A model generated the notes under the pieces. It was not told the DNA's origin. It did not search any database and saw only the letters and a program-made list of their open reading frames with translations. The position numbers and the translations under genes are program-made. From positions 1-53,922 of the IMG/VR virus record IMGVR_UViG_3300010354_000116: a DNA stretch of 53,922 nt; one strand, written 5' to 3'. Source of the stretch: a virus. Each line of letters begins with the position of its first letter. Position 1 is the stretch's first letter. This document shows, one piece after another, positions 1 to 8,251 of this stretch.

Positions 1-436
1 CGCCTTCGCCTTCGCCTTCTGCACCGTCTATAACGTCACCTGTTACCTTGGGGTTATCCAGTTCAAAGGCATAGTCGCGCACGCGCTTAAACTTTACAGA
101 TGGGTTGCTGTGCCCCTTGTGTGCCTCGAAGAACTCTCGACGCAACAACTCCAATACCTTCGCCAAGTATGACGTTTCTCTGTATTGCACCGTTGACCAA
201 TGCCTTCCGGCAATATGGCCGGCCTCACGCATGCGCAGATTAAACAGGGCCGCGATGGCCCTTTCTGTGGAGCCGGCCAGCTTCTCACCTGCAATGCCTA
301 CCGCGCAGAGCGAGGTTATTGACTGGTTCTTCACGACACCTTCCAGTTGCAATTGTGTCGCCTTGTCGCCTAGGGCAACGATCTCGCCTGCTAGTGAAGT
401 GTATGTGCCTACGTTCATAGTGTTTACGTTTTCCAT
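1..436 (-). CDS. Early phage protein of unknown function, 3' end beyond left edge
   Basis: Open from the ATG at 436 to the window edge (145 codons seen). A purine-rich AGGAAAG lies 6-7 bases before the start. The protein begins MENVNTMNVGTYTSLAGEIV, has a helical middle (KLAGSTERAIAALFNLRMRE) and a charged C-terminal part (LLRREFFEAHKG). At the edge it enters a repeat of GAA-GGC codons (EGEGEG), similar in style to the Gly-X hexamer repeats at the right end of the window. I do not recognise the family. It is divergent from the terminase operon and has a palindrome 105 bases upstream, which fits an early regulated gene. Confidence 0.7.
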   Translation of the reverse strand, partial: MENVNTMNVGTYTSLAGEIVALGDKATQLQLEGVVKNQSITSLCAVGIAGEKLAGSTERAIAALFNLRMREAGHIAGRHWSTVQYRETSYLAKVLELLRREFFEAHKGHSNPSVKFKRVRDYAFELDNPKVTGDVIDGAEGEGEG

Positions 437-491
437 GATGCTTTCCTTTTGTGGCCCGGCCAGCGCGGGCAATTGGTTAGCTGGCGAAGCC

Positions 492-500
492 ATAATAGCA
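492..500 (-). promoter_or_regulatory. Possible extended -10 promoter for the leftward gene
   Basis: On the minus strand the sequence TGCTATTAT (TG-N-TATTAT) fits an extended -10 element, about 55 bases before the ATG at 436. The -35 region (TTTCAG at 515-520) is poor. The palindrome at 542-559 lies roughly 45 bases upstream of the -10, nearly the same geometry as at the promoter before the VRR-NUC gene. Confidence 0.35.
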
Positions 501-541
501 TAATGTGGTACATTCTGAAAAAATCTGTCCGAGAATAATTC

Positions 542-559
542 ACCTAACAATTGTTAGGT
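542..559. promoter_or_regulatory. Palindromic operator-like site, copy 1
   Basis: ACCTAACAATTGTTAGGT is a perfect 18-bp palindrome. An identical copy is at 52912-52929 and a copy differing only at the centre at 50987-51004. All three lie just upstream of minus-strand genes. A site of this size and symmetry is typical of a dimeric repressor or activator; the ribbon-helix-helix protein encoded at 50999-51169 is the best local candidate ligand (inference). Confidence 0.65.
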
Positions 560-702
560 ACCGGCATCGAAAATGGGGTGGCGATACGTTGACCCCACCT
601 ACCCGGCACCCCCCGATTGTGGCGCGAAGGGTGCCCGCCCCCTTTATTTACTATTCCACTCAAACAATCCTGCGTTTTAACAACGACCCCCATAACTTTG
701 TA

Positions 703-752
703 CCCCACCCCCTCTTGTTTTTACGGCACTCGCTACACCCCCACCCCTCTTG
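703..752 (+). repeat. C-rich direct repeats near terS
   Basis: CCCCACCCCCTCTTG (703-717) recurs as CCCCCACCCCTCTTG (738-752), and a related CCCCCACCCCC lies at 793-803. The complementary strand is strongly G-rich. No coding role is evident. Candidate terminase recognition or structural element; not demonstrated. Confidence 0.5.
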
Positions 753-880
753 CTATGGGAACACCCTCCGTCATGGGACCCACGTATTTTTGCCCCCACC
801 CCCACTATGCGTGTATTGCGCACGCTAAGAAAACTCGGTAGGCTGCGCGTACTTCGGTATCTACTACCTGCGAATCTTCT

Positions 881-1519
881 ATGTCAGTTGTAAAAATTGA
901 GCCTACCAAGGAACACCCTGTTCCGTACGACACCCGCGAAGAACAACCAGCGACGTTGCTGGAAGAGATGGCTGTTGCTGCCAACACCATTGAGCTGCAG
1001 TTAGAGCTAGGTGCGCAGCTGGATATCTCCGAGGGCGACATTGAGCGAGAAAAAGAGCTTTTGCGCTCTGTTGCCGAGGCACGGCAGACCACTCCTTTAC
1101 GTGAACCCAACACTGCGTATGCGGCGGCAGCCTTTCTGCGTACTTACGGCGCACAGTTGGCCCTTGATGCGGCGCAGGCTCGGGCGGCTATTACCAACAA
1201 GTTGATGGAGTTGGCGAACTGCGGTGACCCCCGGCACGAGCTGAAGGCGCTTGAGTTGCTGGGTAAGCACAGTGATATTGGTATCTTCAGTGAGCGCAGT
1301 GAGATTTCCGTGAACTACAAGGACGCCGATGACTTGGAACGTGCCATTCGTGAGCGTGTGAAACGCTTGCTCAATGCAACCGTAGTGCATGAGGTGCCGC
1401 TGGGCGAAGCCTTGGATGAGGAGTTGGGCGTTGTGGCGCGAAAGTATGTACCCCAAACGGCCTTGGATGATGCCTTGGATACCCCGTACGAGTCGGTGGA
1501 GGACGAGGATGAGCGGTAA
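881..1519 (+). CDS. terS: Terminase small subunit (putative)
   Basis: 212 aa, first gene of the late operon and overlapping the start of terL by 11 bases, the normal position of a small terminase. It is largely helical: an acidic N-terminal part (EGDIEREKELLRSVAEARQ), a central helical segment (AAAFLRTYGAQLALDAAQARAAITNKLMELANCGDP, about residues 87-120) followed by KALELLGKHSDIGIFSER, then a conserved-looking RAIRERVKRLL segment and an acidic tail ending EDEDER. Small terminases bind the packaging site as rings and stimulate the large subunit. The assignment rests on position and helical pattern rather than a diagnostic motif. No strong Shine-Dalgarno precedes the ATG. Confidence 0.75.
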   Translation: MSVVKIEPTKEHPVPYDTREEQPATLLEEMAVAANTIELQLELGAQLDISEGDIEREKELLRSVAEARQTTPLREPNTAYAAAAFLRTYGAQLALDAAQARAAITNKLMELANCGDPRHELKALELLGKHSDIGIFSERSEISVNYKDADDLERAIRERVKRLLNATVVHEVPLGEALDEELGVVARKYVPQTALDDALDTPYESVEDEDER

Positions 1520-3052
1520 AAAAGCCGACCCGTTCAGCAGTCTTAGTATTAAGGACATACCCACAGTGCTCCCGTTGCTTACTTCAGCGGAGCAAGAACG
1601 GCTTTTGGCTGAGTTGGAGCACTTGGAGAAGCTCAAAGAGCGTAAAAAGCGCAGACGCGCTTCAATGATTTCGTTAAACAGATGTGGCCGACGTTTATCA
1701 GTGGTCGACACCATGCCATTATGGCCGATGCCTTCGAGCGGGTGGCTAAGGGGGAGTGCAAACGGCTGATAATCAACATGCCGCCGCGTCATACCAAGTC
1801 AGAATTTGCCTCTTACCTGCTTCCGGCGTGGTTTTTGGGTAAATTTCCGCATAAAAAGGTGATCCAGACTGCCCACACTGCCGAGTTGGCGGTGGGTTTT
1901 GGTCGAAAAGTGCGAAATTTGGTCGACACGGAGGCTTATCGGGACGTTTTTCCCGGTTTGGTGCTCTCTGCCGACTCAAAAGCAGCGGGTAGATGGAATA
2001 CGAGCAAGGGGGGAGACTACTTTGCGATAGGTGTGGGGGGTGCGGTGACCGGTAAAGGTGCCGACCTGCTCATTATTGACGACCCGCACTCCGAACAAGA
2101 GGCCACACTGGCCGATGTGAACCCCGAAATCTACGACAAGGTGTACGAGTGGTATACATCCGGTCCCCGGCAGCGTTTGCAGCCCGGAGGGTCCATCGTC
2201 GTCGTTATGACACGGTGGGGTCTGCGTGATCTTACGGCGCAAGTACTCAAGTCCAGTGCGCAACGTGGGGCCGACGAGTGGGAAGTGATCGAGTTCCCCG
2301 CTATTTTGCCGTCAGGCAATGCGCTGTGGCCGCAGTTCTGGTCGTTGGATGACCTCAAGGCACTGCGTGAAGAACTCCCCCCGTCAAAGTGGATGGCGCA
2401 GTACCAACAGCAACCCACTTCGGACACCGCCGCTATCGTCAAACGGGACTGGTGGAAACGTTGGGAGCCGGATGAACCCCCTGAGTGTGATTTTGTGCTG
2501 CAGGCGTGGGATACGGCGTTCGAGGCCAACAACCGCTCAGACTACTCTGCGTGCACCACGTGGGGAGTGTTCTTCAACGAGAACACCGATAACTACAACA
2601 TCATCCTGCTTAATGCCTACAAAGATCGTATGGAGTTTCCCACCCTCAAACGCGTGGTGATGGAGCAGTATGACGAGTACCAACCCGACAGTTTGATCGT
2701 GGAGAAAAAAGCCTCTGGTGCGCCGCTGATTTACGAGCTTAGGGCTATGGGAGTACCTGTACAGGAATACACCCCGGTGCGGGGCACCGTGCTCAACCCA
2801 AACAACAAGACGGTACGCCTGAACTCCGTTTCGGATATGTTTGCTTCTGGTGTAGTATGGGCTCCGCAGCGCCGCTGGGCCGATGAGGTCATTGACGAGG
2901 TAGCAAGTTTTCCTTCTGGCGAACACGATGACTACGTGGACTCCACTATTATGGCGCTGATGCGCTTTCGACAAGGCGGCTTCCTGCGTCTGCCAAGTGA
3001 TGAGAAGGAACAGCGTCGAGAATTCCGGTACCGCAAAGGTGGCTACTATTAA
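1509..3052 (+). CDS. terL: Terminase large subunit, reading frame broken at an A-run
   Basis: DNA-packaging motor ATPase and nuclease. The N-terminal part starts at ATG 1509 (MSGKKADPF...ELEHLEKLKERKK), and this frame stops at 1769. The rest lies in the -1 frame, where the codons just before ATG 1682 read KAQTRFNDFVKQ and continue MWPTFISGRHH. Joining the frames at 1644-1649 gives one continuous terminase of about 515 aa. Motifs: MPPRHTKS P-loop (about 1779-1800), LLIIDDPH Walker B, nuclease acids in QAWDTAFE, SLIVEKKAS and HDDYVDS. Either a programmed -1 shift, a real mutation, or a one-base homopolymer error. Starting only at 1682 would drop the conserved N-terminal helix and has no ribosome site. 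Confidence 0.92.
1644..1649 (+). other. Frameshift point AAAAAG in terL
   Basis: Zero-frame codons are CGT-AAA-AAG-CGC; the continuing terminase needs the -1 frame AAA-GCG-CAG. After decoding AAG, tRNA-Lys can re-pair on AAA one base back, a known slip-prone situation, although the classic A-AAA-AAG heptamer is incomplete because the preceding base is T. A short GCGC-AGAC-GCGC inverted repeat follows directly and a GGAG lies about 15 bases upstream. One extra A would also restore the frame, so an indel is equally possible. Confidence 0.6.
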
Positions 3053-3063
3053 AGGGGTCAACA

Positions 3064-5493
3064 ATGGCAATTGAAAAGAGCTTGTACACGCTGCCGCAAG
3101 GGATCAGCGATGAGGGCATGGGAGCTGAGATCGAGATTGAGATCGGGCTGCCCGGAGCGCCGGAAATCACCATGCTGGAGGATGGCGGGGTGGAAATAAC
3201 CCTTGAGCCCTCCGAAGACGATGAGCTGGAAGCGGCACCGTTCGACGCCAACCTTGCCGAGTACATGGACGACGGGGACATGTCGACTCTTGCCAAAGAG
3301 CTGCTGGGGTTTGTACAGGCAGACATCGACAGCCGCAAAGACTGGGCCGACACATTCGTCAAAGGTCTGGAAGTGCTGGGCTTCAAGTACGAGGAGCGCA
3401 CCGACCCGTGGGAAGGCGCGTGTGGGGTCTACTCTACCGTGCTGGCCGAAGCTGTCATTCGCTTCCAAGCAGAAGCTATGTCCGAGACGTTCCCTGCTGC
3501 TGGCCCCGTCAAGACAAAGATCATTGGTGAGATCACCAAGCAGAAAGAAGACGCTGCCTTGCGAGTCAAGGTGGATATGAATTACGAGCTGACCGACGTG
3601 ATGACCGAGTACCGCCCTGAGCACGAGCGGATGCTGTACACACTGGGGCTGGCCGGGTCTGCGTTCAAGAAGGTGTATTTCGACCCCAATATAGGTAGGC
3701 AAGTAGCCATATTTGTCCCCCCAGAAGATGTGATCGTGCCTTACGGCGCATCTAACATCGAGAGCGCGGAGCGCGTTACGCACGTCATGCGAAAGACCAA
3801 GAACGATCTGGTCAAGCTGCAGGCAGCGGGGTTCTACCGTGAGGTCGACCTTGGCGAGCCGTCGCCGTTTCGCACCGACATTGAGGAGAAAAAAGCGGAA
3901 GAAGGTGGGTTCTCAATCACCGACGACGACCGCTACGCTCTGTACGAGATTCACGCCGACCTCATTATTGACGGTATAGATGAGGAAGAAGGGGATGACG
4001 CGCAGCAGATTGCCAAGCCATACGTCGTGACCGTTGAGCGAGGATCGAACACGATCCTGTCAGTTCGACGCAATTGGAACCCAGACGACCCTCTGATGCT
4101 CAAGCGGCAGCACTTCGTGCACTACGTGTACGTGCCGGGGTTCGGGTTCTACGGCTTGGGGCTGATCCACATTATCGGCGGCTACGCTAAGGCCGGTACT
4201 TCAATCATTCGACAGCTGGTCGACTCAGGCACGCTGTCTAATTTGCCCGCAGGGTTGAAAACTCGTGGGTTGCGAATCAAGGGCGACGATACGCCCCTTA
4301 CCCCCGGTGAGTTCCGTGATGTAGATATCCCGTCGGGCGCGTTGCGCGACAACATCATGCCGCTGCCGTACAAGGAGCCAAGCCAGACCCTGCTGGCGTT
4401 GTTGAATCGTATTACTGAAGAGGGTCGCCGTCTGGGAGCAATCTCGGACATGAACATCAGTGACATGAGTGCCAACGCGCCAGTAGGGACCACCCTCGCC
4501 CTGCTTGAACGTACTCTCAAGCCAATGGCGGCGGTGCAGTCCCGCGTCCACTATACGATGAAGCAGGAGTTCAAGCTGCTCAAGGCGTTGATCGCTGAGT
4601 ACGCCCCTGAAGACTACACATACCTGCCTGATCGTGGAGCCCCACGGGCCAAGCGTGAAGACTACGCGGTGGTTGAGGTTATCCCAGTATCTGACCCCAA
4701 CAGCAGCACAATGGCCCAGCGCGTGGTGCAGTACCAAGCCGTGCTGCAGATGGCGCAGCAAGCTCCGCAGATATACGACCTGCCGCAGTTGCATCGTCAG
4801 ATGATTGAGGTGCTGGGGGTAAAGAACGCGGACAAGCTCGTTCCGACCAAGGACGACATCAAGCCTGCCGATCCCGTCAGCGAGAACATGAATGCGCTGG
4901 TGGGCAAGCCGGTCAAAGCGTTTATCTACCAAGACCACGACGCTCACATTGCGACGCACCAGTCCTTCATGCAAGACCCGCAGATCATGGCGTTTATTGG
5001 GCAGAACCCTGCGGCGCAGCAGATCGTGGGGGCTTTGAATGCCCACATAGCGGAGCACATTGCGTTTGCTTACCGTCAACAGATAGAAAATGCGCTGGGA
5101 GCCCCATTGCCAGCCCCCAACGCCGAGCTGTCCGAGGAGATGGAGGTCAAGTTGGCGAGCCTGATTGCCGAGGCTGCACAACAAAACACGCAGCAGAAGC
5201 AGGCCGCTGCAGCGCAGCAAGCAGCACAGCAACAAGCCCAAGACCCGATCATCCAGATGCAGATGCAAGAGCTGCAGCTCAAAGCCGCCGAGCAACAACG
5301 CAAGGCGCAAAAAGATCAGGCCGATACCGCTATCGAGGCAGCTCGCCTACAGCTGGACGCAAGAAAGGCGCGAAGCACGGAGGTACTGGAGGCTACTCGT
5401 ATCGCTGCGATGACCGATCAGGCAAACGCCAAGCAGGATTTGGATGAGGCGCAGGCAATTATTGGTCTGGCAAAAATACGACTAGAGGAATAA
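3064..5493 (+). CDS. Portal protein (P22-like, long form)
   Basis: 809 aa, the dodecameric ring at the capsid vertex through which DNA enters and leaves. It follows terL by 11 bases. The first about 80 residues are acidic (EIEIEIGLPGAPEITMLEDGG). The core (DIDSRKDWADTFVKGLEVLGFKYEERTDPWEG...) is the pattern of the large portals of podoviruses such as P22. The C-terminal about 130 residues are Gln/Ala-rich helix (QQKQAAAAQQAAQQQAQ) resembling the long barrel helix of P22 portal. Length agrees with that class (700-800 aa) rather than the about 500 aa of siphovirus portals. Confidence 0.9.
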   Translation: MAIEKSLYTLPQGISDEGMGAEIEIEIGLPGAPEITMLEDGGVEITLEPSEDDELEAAPFDANLAEYMDDGDMSTLAKELLGFVQADIDSRKDWADTFVKGLEVLGFKYEERTDPWEGACGVYSTVLAEAVIRFQAEAMSETFPAAGPVKTKIIGEITKQKEDAALRVKVDMNYELTDVMTEYRPEHERMLYTLGLAGSAFKKVYFDPNIGRQVAIFVPPEDVIVPYGASNIESAERVTHVMRKTKNDLVKLQAAGFYREVDLGEPSPFRTDIEEKKAEEGGFSITDDDRYALYEIHADLIIDGIDEEEGDDAQQIAKPYVVTVERGSNTILSVRRNWNPDDPLMLKRQHFVHYVYVPGFGFYGLGLIHIIGGYAKAGTSIIRQLVDSGTLSNLPAGLKTRGLRIKGDDTPLTPGEFRDVDIPSGALRDNIMPLPYKEPSQTLLALLNRITEEGRRLGAISDMNISDMSANAPVGTTLALLERTLKPMAAVQSRVHYTMKQEFKLLKALIAEYAPEDYTYLPDRGAPRAKREDYAVVEVIPVSDPNSSTMAQRVVQYQAVLQMAQQAPQIYDLPQLHRQMIEVLGVKNADKLVPTKDDIKPADPVSENMNALVGKPVKAFIYQDHDAHIATHQSFMQDPQIMAFIGQNPAAQQIVGALNAHIAEHIAFAYRQQIENALGAPLPAPNAELSEEMEVKLASLIAEAAQQNTQQKQAAAAQQAAQQQAQDPIIQMQMQELQLKAAEQQRKAQKDQADTAIEAARLQLDARKARSTEVLEATRIAAMTDQANAKQDLDEAQAIIGLAKIRLEE

Positions 5494-5497
5494 CGCC

Positions 5498-5695
5498 GTG
5501 GCTAAAACCGTCTTTGACGTGCTGGACATGAAACTCGCTGAGTCTCAGCGAAGCCAAGAAGAGTTTGTTACATCGGGTGGGGCTAAAGACCATGCGGCGT
5601 ATCGAGAAGCGTGCGGGGTGATCCGGGGTCTAGCCATCGCACGGCAAGAAATACGCGACCTTGCGAAAAACTATATGGAAGACAACGATGATTGA
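5498..5695 (+). CDS. Small conserved phage protein between portal and co-chaperonin
   Basis: 65 aa from a GTG start preceded by AGAGGA. Contains AAYREACGVIRGLAIARQEIRDLAKNYMEDNDD, a helix with an acidic end. It overlaps the next gene by 8 bases, so translation is probably coupled. I know this type of small acidic protein from portal-proximal positions in other phages but not its function; a virion-assembly role is inference only. Confidence 0.75.
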   Translation: MAKTVFDVLDMKLAESQRSQEEFVTSGGAKDHAAYREACGVIRGLAIARQEIRDLAKNYMEDNDD

Positions 5696-6110
5696 AAAAA
5701 CTGCAGCAATGCTGGAGCTGGAACAACAACGTAAAGAGAAGATAGAGCAGGAGGAAAAAGCCCGAGAGGCGCTTGAGCAAGCCATTCCGAAACCGACCGG
5801 GTATCACATACTGATTGCGCTACCCAATGTTGAAGAGACGTTTGGCGAGTCCATGCTGTTGAAGGCAGAAAAAACCGTTCGTGACGAGTACATCCTGTCC
5901 ACTATCGGGTTGGTTCTGGATATGGGCGAACAGGCGTACAACGACAAAGACCGTTTCCCCGCTGGTGCGTGGTGCAAGCCGGGGGATTACGTGATGTTCC
6001 GCGCCAATACTGGTACGCGGTTCAAGATAGGCAAGCAGGAATACCGTCTGATGAACGACGATTCCATCCAAGCAATTGTACCTAACCCGAGAGCCATCTC
6101 TCGTGCATAA
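5688..6110 (+). CDS. GroES-like co-chaperonin
   Basis: 140 aa from ATG 5688 (an upstream TTG at 5661 is less likely). Residues 1-33 form a charged helix. Residues 35-135 fit the 10-kDa chaperonin fold: KPTGYHILIALP (roof strand), a loop with the hydrophobic triplet MLL at 56-58 where GroES carries its GroEL-contact residues, IGLVLDMG (as in GEVLAVG), WCKPGDYVMFRANTGTRFKIGKQEYRLMNDDSIQAIV (as in the VGDIVIF...EVLIMSESDILAIV end of GroES). It would cap host GroEL to help fold capsid proteins, in keeping with its place between portal and scaffold, as T4 gp31 does. The helical N-terminal extension is unusual for the family. Confidence 0.8.
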   Translation: MIEKTAAMLELEQQRKEKIEQEEKAREALEQAIPKPTGYHILIALPNVEETFGESMLLKAEKTVRDEYILSTIGLVLDMGEQAYNDKDRFPAGAWCKPGDYVMFRANTGTRFKIGKQEYRLMNDDSIQAIVPNPRAISRA

Positions 6111-6120
6111 GGAGTGACCC

Positions 6121-7164
6121 ATGCCGATGCAACAAGTAGAGTTCGATTTTCCGGACCCGGACGCCAAAGGCGGCGTAGAAATAGACGTCGAGGTTCCTGA
6201 AAAGGAGTACAACCTCGAAATTGAAGGGGCTGTAGGGCGCGAGACCGTTAAAAAGCCCAAAAAAGTTGCCGAAGACGACGTAGAAATTGAAGTGGTGGAC
6301 GACACTCCCGAGAAAGACAGGGGGAAAAAGGCGTCTGAGCCACCCGAAGAAGTCACCGACGAGGAGCTGCAGAGCTACTCTGATAAGGTGAAAAAACGAA
6401 TTCAGCACTTCAGCAAGGGGTTCCATGATGAGCGTCGTGCCAAAGAACAGGCACTTCGTGAGCGAGAAGCCCTTGAGCAGTACGCCAAGCAACTGCTGGA
6501 AGAGAACCGCAACCTCAAAGGCTCTGTAGACAAGGGGCATAACGCCCTGATCGAGTCTGCAAAGAAGCAAGTCCAAGTTGAGTTGCAGGCCGCCAAGCAG
6601 AAGTACAAAGAGGCATACGAGTCTGGCAATACCGACGCTATCTTGGAAGCACAAGAGGGACTCAATGCGGTGCAAATCCGCATGGATAAGGTAGCTGGAC
6701 TGAAACCAAGAACTGCTACTGACGACGCGGCTTTACAAACCGTTGATAAAGCTGTACAACAGCGCCAAACAGCTCCCGCTACGACTCAAGTGGCAAGAGA
6801 TGAAAAAGCCGAGTCATGGCGAGCTGAGAATACGTGGTTTGGCAGCGACGACGAGATGACTGCGTACGCGCTGGGTTACCACAGCAAACTGATAAAAGAC
6901 GGGGTAGACCCCCGATCCGACGATTACTACGAGAAAATAAACGCTCGTATGCGAAGAATGTTCCCTGAGAGCTTCGACGAAGACGGGGAAGAGCCAGAAA
7001 CGCCCAAGGCGAAGAAAACTGCCAGTGTAGTCGCACCCGCATCGCGGAGCACAGCGCCTAGAAAGATAAGACTGACAGAATCACAGATAGCGATAGCAAA
7101 ACGATTGGGTGTTCCACTGGCTGAATACGCCAAACAACAGGCTGCGTTAATGAGGAAATCATAA
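6121..7164 (+). CDS. Capsid scaffolding protein (putative)
   Basis: 347 aa, very charged. Residues 1-90 are acidic and low in complexity; 85-185 form a long coiled coil (DKVKKRIQHFSKGFHDERRAKEQALREREALEQYAKQLLEENRNLK...); the C-terminal part has a basic helix (RKIRLTESQIAIAKRLG) that could contact the capsid protein. Position between portal and capsid genes plus this architecture is typical for a scaffold. SD AAGGAGTG before the ATG. Ends with TAATG overlap into the next gene. Confidence 0.7.
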   Translation: MPMQQVEFDFPDPDAKGGVEIDVEVPEKEYNLEIEGAVGRETVKKPKKVAEDDVEIEVVDDTPEKDRGKKASEPPEEVTDEELQSYSDKVKKRIQHFSKGFHDERRAKEQALREREALEQYAKQLLEENRNLKGSVDKGHNALIESAKKQVQVELQAAKQKYKEAYESGNTDAILEAQEGLNAVQIRMDKVAGLKPRTATDDAALQTVDKAVQQRQTAPATTQVARDEKAESWRAENTWFGSDDEMTAYALGYHSKLIKDGVDPRSDDYYEKINARMRRMFPESFDEDGEEPETPKAKKTASVVAPASRSTAPRKIRLTESQIAIAKRLGVPLAEYAKQQAALMRKS

Positions 7165-7610
7165 TGGCTGAGAATAGACTTGATAGAGATTTGGAAAAGC
7201 GTGAGCGTACCCACCGCAAGCAAGCATGGAGACGCCCCGAAGTCCTGCCGACTCCTAACCCGGAGCCGGGATATGTCCACCACTGGGTGCGTATTGCTAC
7301 CCAAGGGCAAGCCGACCCAACCAATGTTTCCTCTAAATTGCGCGAAGGATGGGAACCCGTAAGAGCTGCAGACCACCCCGAAATTTTCTTGGCCGCCATC
7401 GAAAATGAGCGATTCAAGGACAATGTTGTGATTGGTGGCTTGTTGCTGTGCAAAGCGCCAGAAGAGCTGGTGGAGGAGCGTACTGCGTTCCATTCCGACC
7501 AGACCAAAGGGCAGATGCTAGCGGTAGACCAAAACCTGATGCGTGAAAATGACCCGAGAATGCCGATTTTCAATCAGCGCAAAACCTCGGTAACTTTTGG
7601 CAAAGGCTAA
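7164..7610 (+). CDS. Conserved structural-region protein of unknown function
   Basis: 148 aa, start overlapping the stop of the scaffold gene (TAATG), so probably coupled. Begins with a basic helix (LDRDLEKRERTHRKQAWRRP), then GYVHHWVRIATQGQADPTNVSSKLREGWEPV, which is familiar from other phage genomes just upstream of capsid genes. No enzymatic motif. Likely a virion assembly or minor head protein (inference from position). Confidence 0.75.
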   Translation: MAENRLDRDLEKRERTHRKQAWRRPEVLPTPNPEPGYVHHWVRIATQGQADPTNVSSKLREGWEPVRAADHPEIFLAAIENERFKDNVVIGGLLLCKAPEELVEERTAFHSDQTKGQMLAVDQNLMRENDPRMPIFNQRKTSVTFGKG

Positions 7611-7626
7611 TTTCTAGGAGTTCATC

Positions 7627-8238
7627 ATGGCTACAACTGCCGCACCCTACGGGCTTCGTCCCGTCAAGCGTGTAGATGGTATGCCCTACGCAGGCGCATA
7701 CTCCACGTACCTGATTAACCCGTCTGGCTATAACACCAACATCTTCTACGGAAGCGTGGTGTACATTAACGCCAACGGCTACATCAATATCGTCACCGGC
7801 ACCGGTGCAGACGCAACCACCAATGACTGGCCCACTGGTTCTACCAGCGCGACTGGTGCTATCGGTGTGTTTGTTGGCTGCAGCTATGTCAATGGACAAG
7901 GGCAGCTGATTTTCAGTCAGTACTACCCAGCCAACACCACTGGCGTGGTGCAGGCGTTTGTCGTAGACGACCCGATGGTTCTGTTCGCCGGTCAGCTTGA
8001 CGGTACAGCCACTCAGGCCGCTGTTGGCGCAAACACTTTCTTCGCTGCTGCTCAGAGCACATCCACTGGTAACACTACCACTGGTAACTCTACTAGCGCG
8101 TTGGATGCAACGGTCGTTACTGTTTCTGCGGCCCTGCGTATTGTGGCGTTCGCCTCCCCGGTATCAGATGCGTTCCCGGACGTGCTGGTTAAAATCAACC
8201 CCGGTTTCCACAGCATGTCTGTGAACACTGGTATTTAA
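7627..8238 (+). CDS. Head decoration-type protein (putative)
   Basis: 203 aa with strong SD (AGGAG). Rich in Gly, Thr, Ser and beta-strand segments, starting MATTAAPYGLRPVKRVDG, the usual beginning of a class of phage head proteins encoded immediately before the capsid gene. No membrane segment or enzyme motif. Decoration or head-stabilising function is inferred from position and composition. Confidence 0.65.
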   Translation: MATTAAPYGLRPVKRVDGMPYAGAYSTYLINPSGYNTNIFYGSVVYINANGYINIVTGTGADATTNDWPTGSTSATGAIGVFVGCSYVNGQGQLIFSQYYPANTTGVVQAFVVDDPMVLFAGQLDGTATQAAVGANTFFAAAQSTSTGNTTTGNSTSALDATVVTVSAALRIVAFASPVSDAFPDVLVKINPGFHSMSVNTGI

Positions 8239-8251
8239 GGAGTAGGCGACT

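Larger units (their letters stand above)
437..880. other. Gene-free divergent control region between early and late operons
   Basis: About 440 bases with no convincing gene. It separates the leftward early gene from rightward terS. It holds the 18-bp palindrome at 542-559, an extended -10-like element for the leftward gene (492-500), and a stretch (about 590-805) with many C-runs on the plus strand, including two near-identical 15-base direct repeats. Its place directly before the small terminase gene is where pac or cos sites often lie, so it is a candidate packaging region. ORFs predicted here in the C-rich part have no protein-like composition. Confidence 0.6.

Noticed and set aside
505-841. 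Plus-strand ORFs in the C-rich divergent region
   Set aside because: Proline/threonine/histidine-rich translations of C-runs, no ribosome site, no protein-like pattern.
1682-3052. terL starting only at ATG 1682
   Set aside because: No Shine-Dalgarno, and codons directly upstream in frame (KAQTRFNDFVKQ) together with the 1509 frame complete a normal terminase N terminus.
4225-5310. Long minus-strand ORF of 361 codons inside the portal gene
   Set aside because: Leu/Arg/His-rich shadow of a codon-biased gene, no start signal, and it lies fully within the portal gene.
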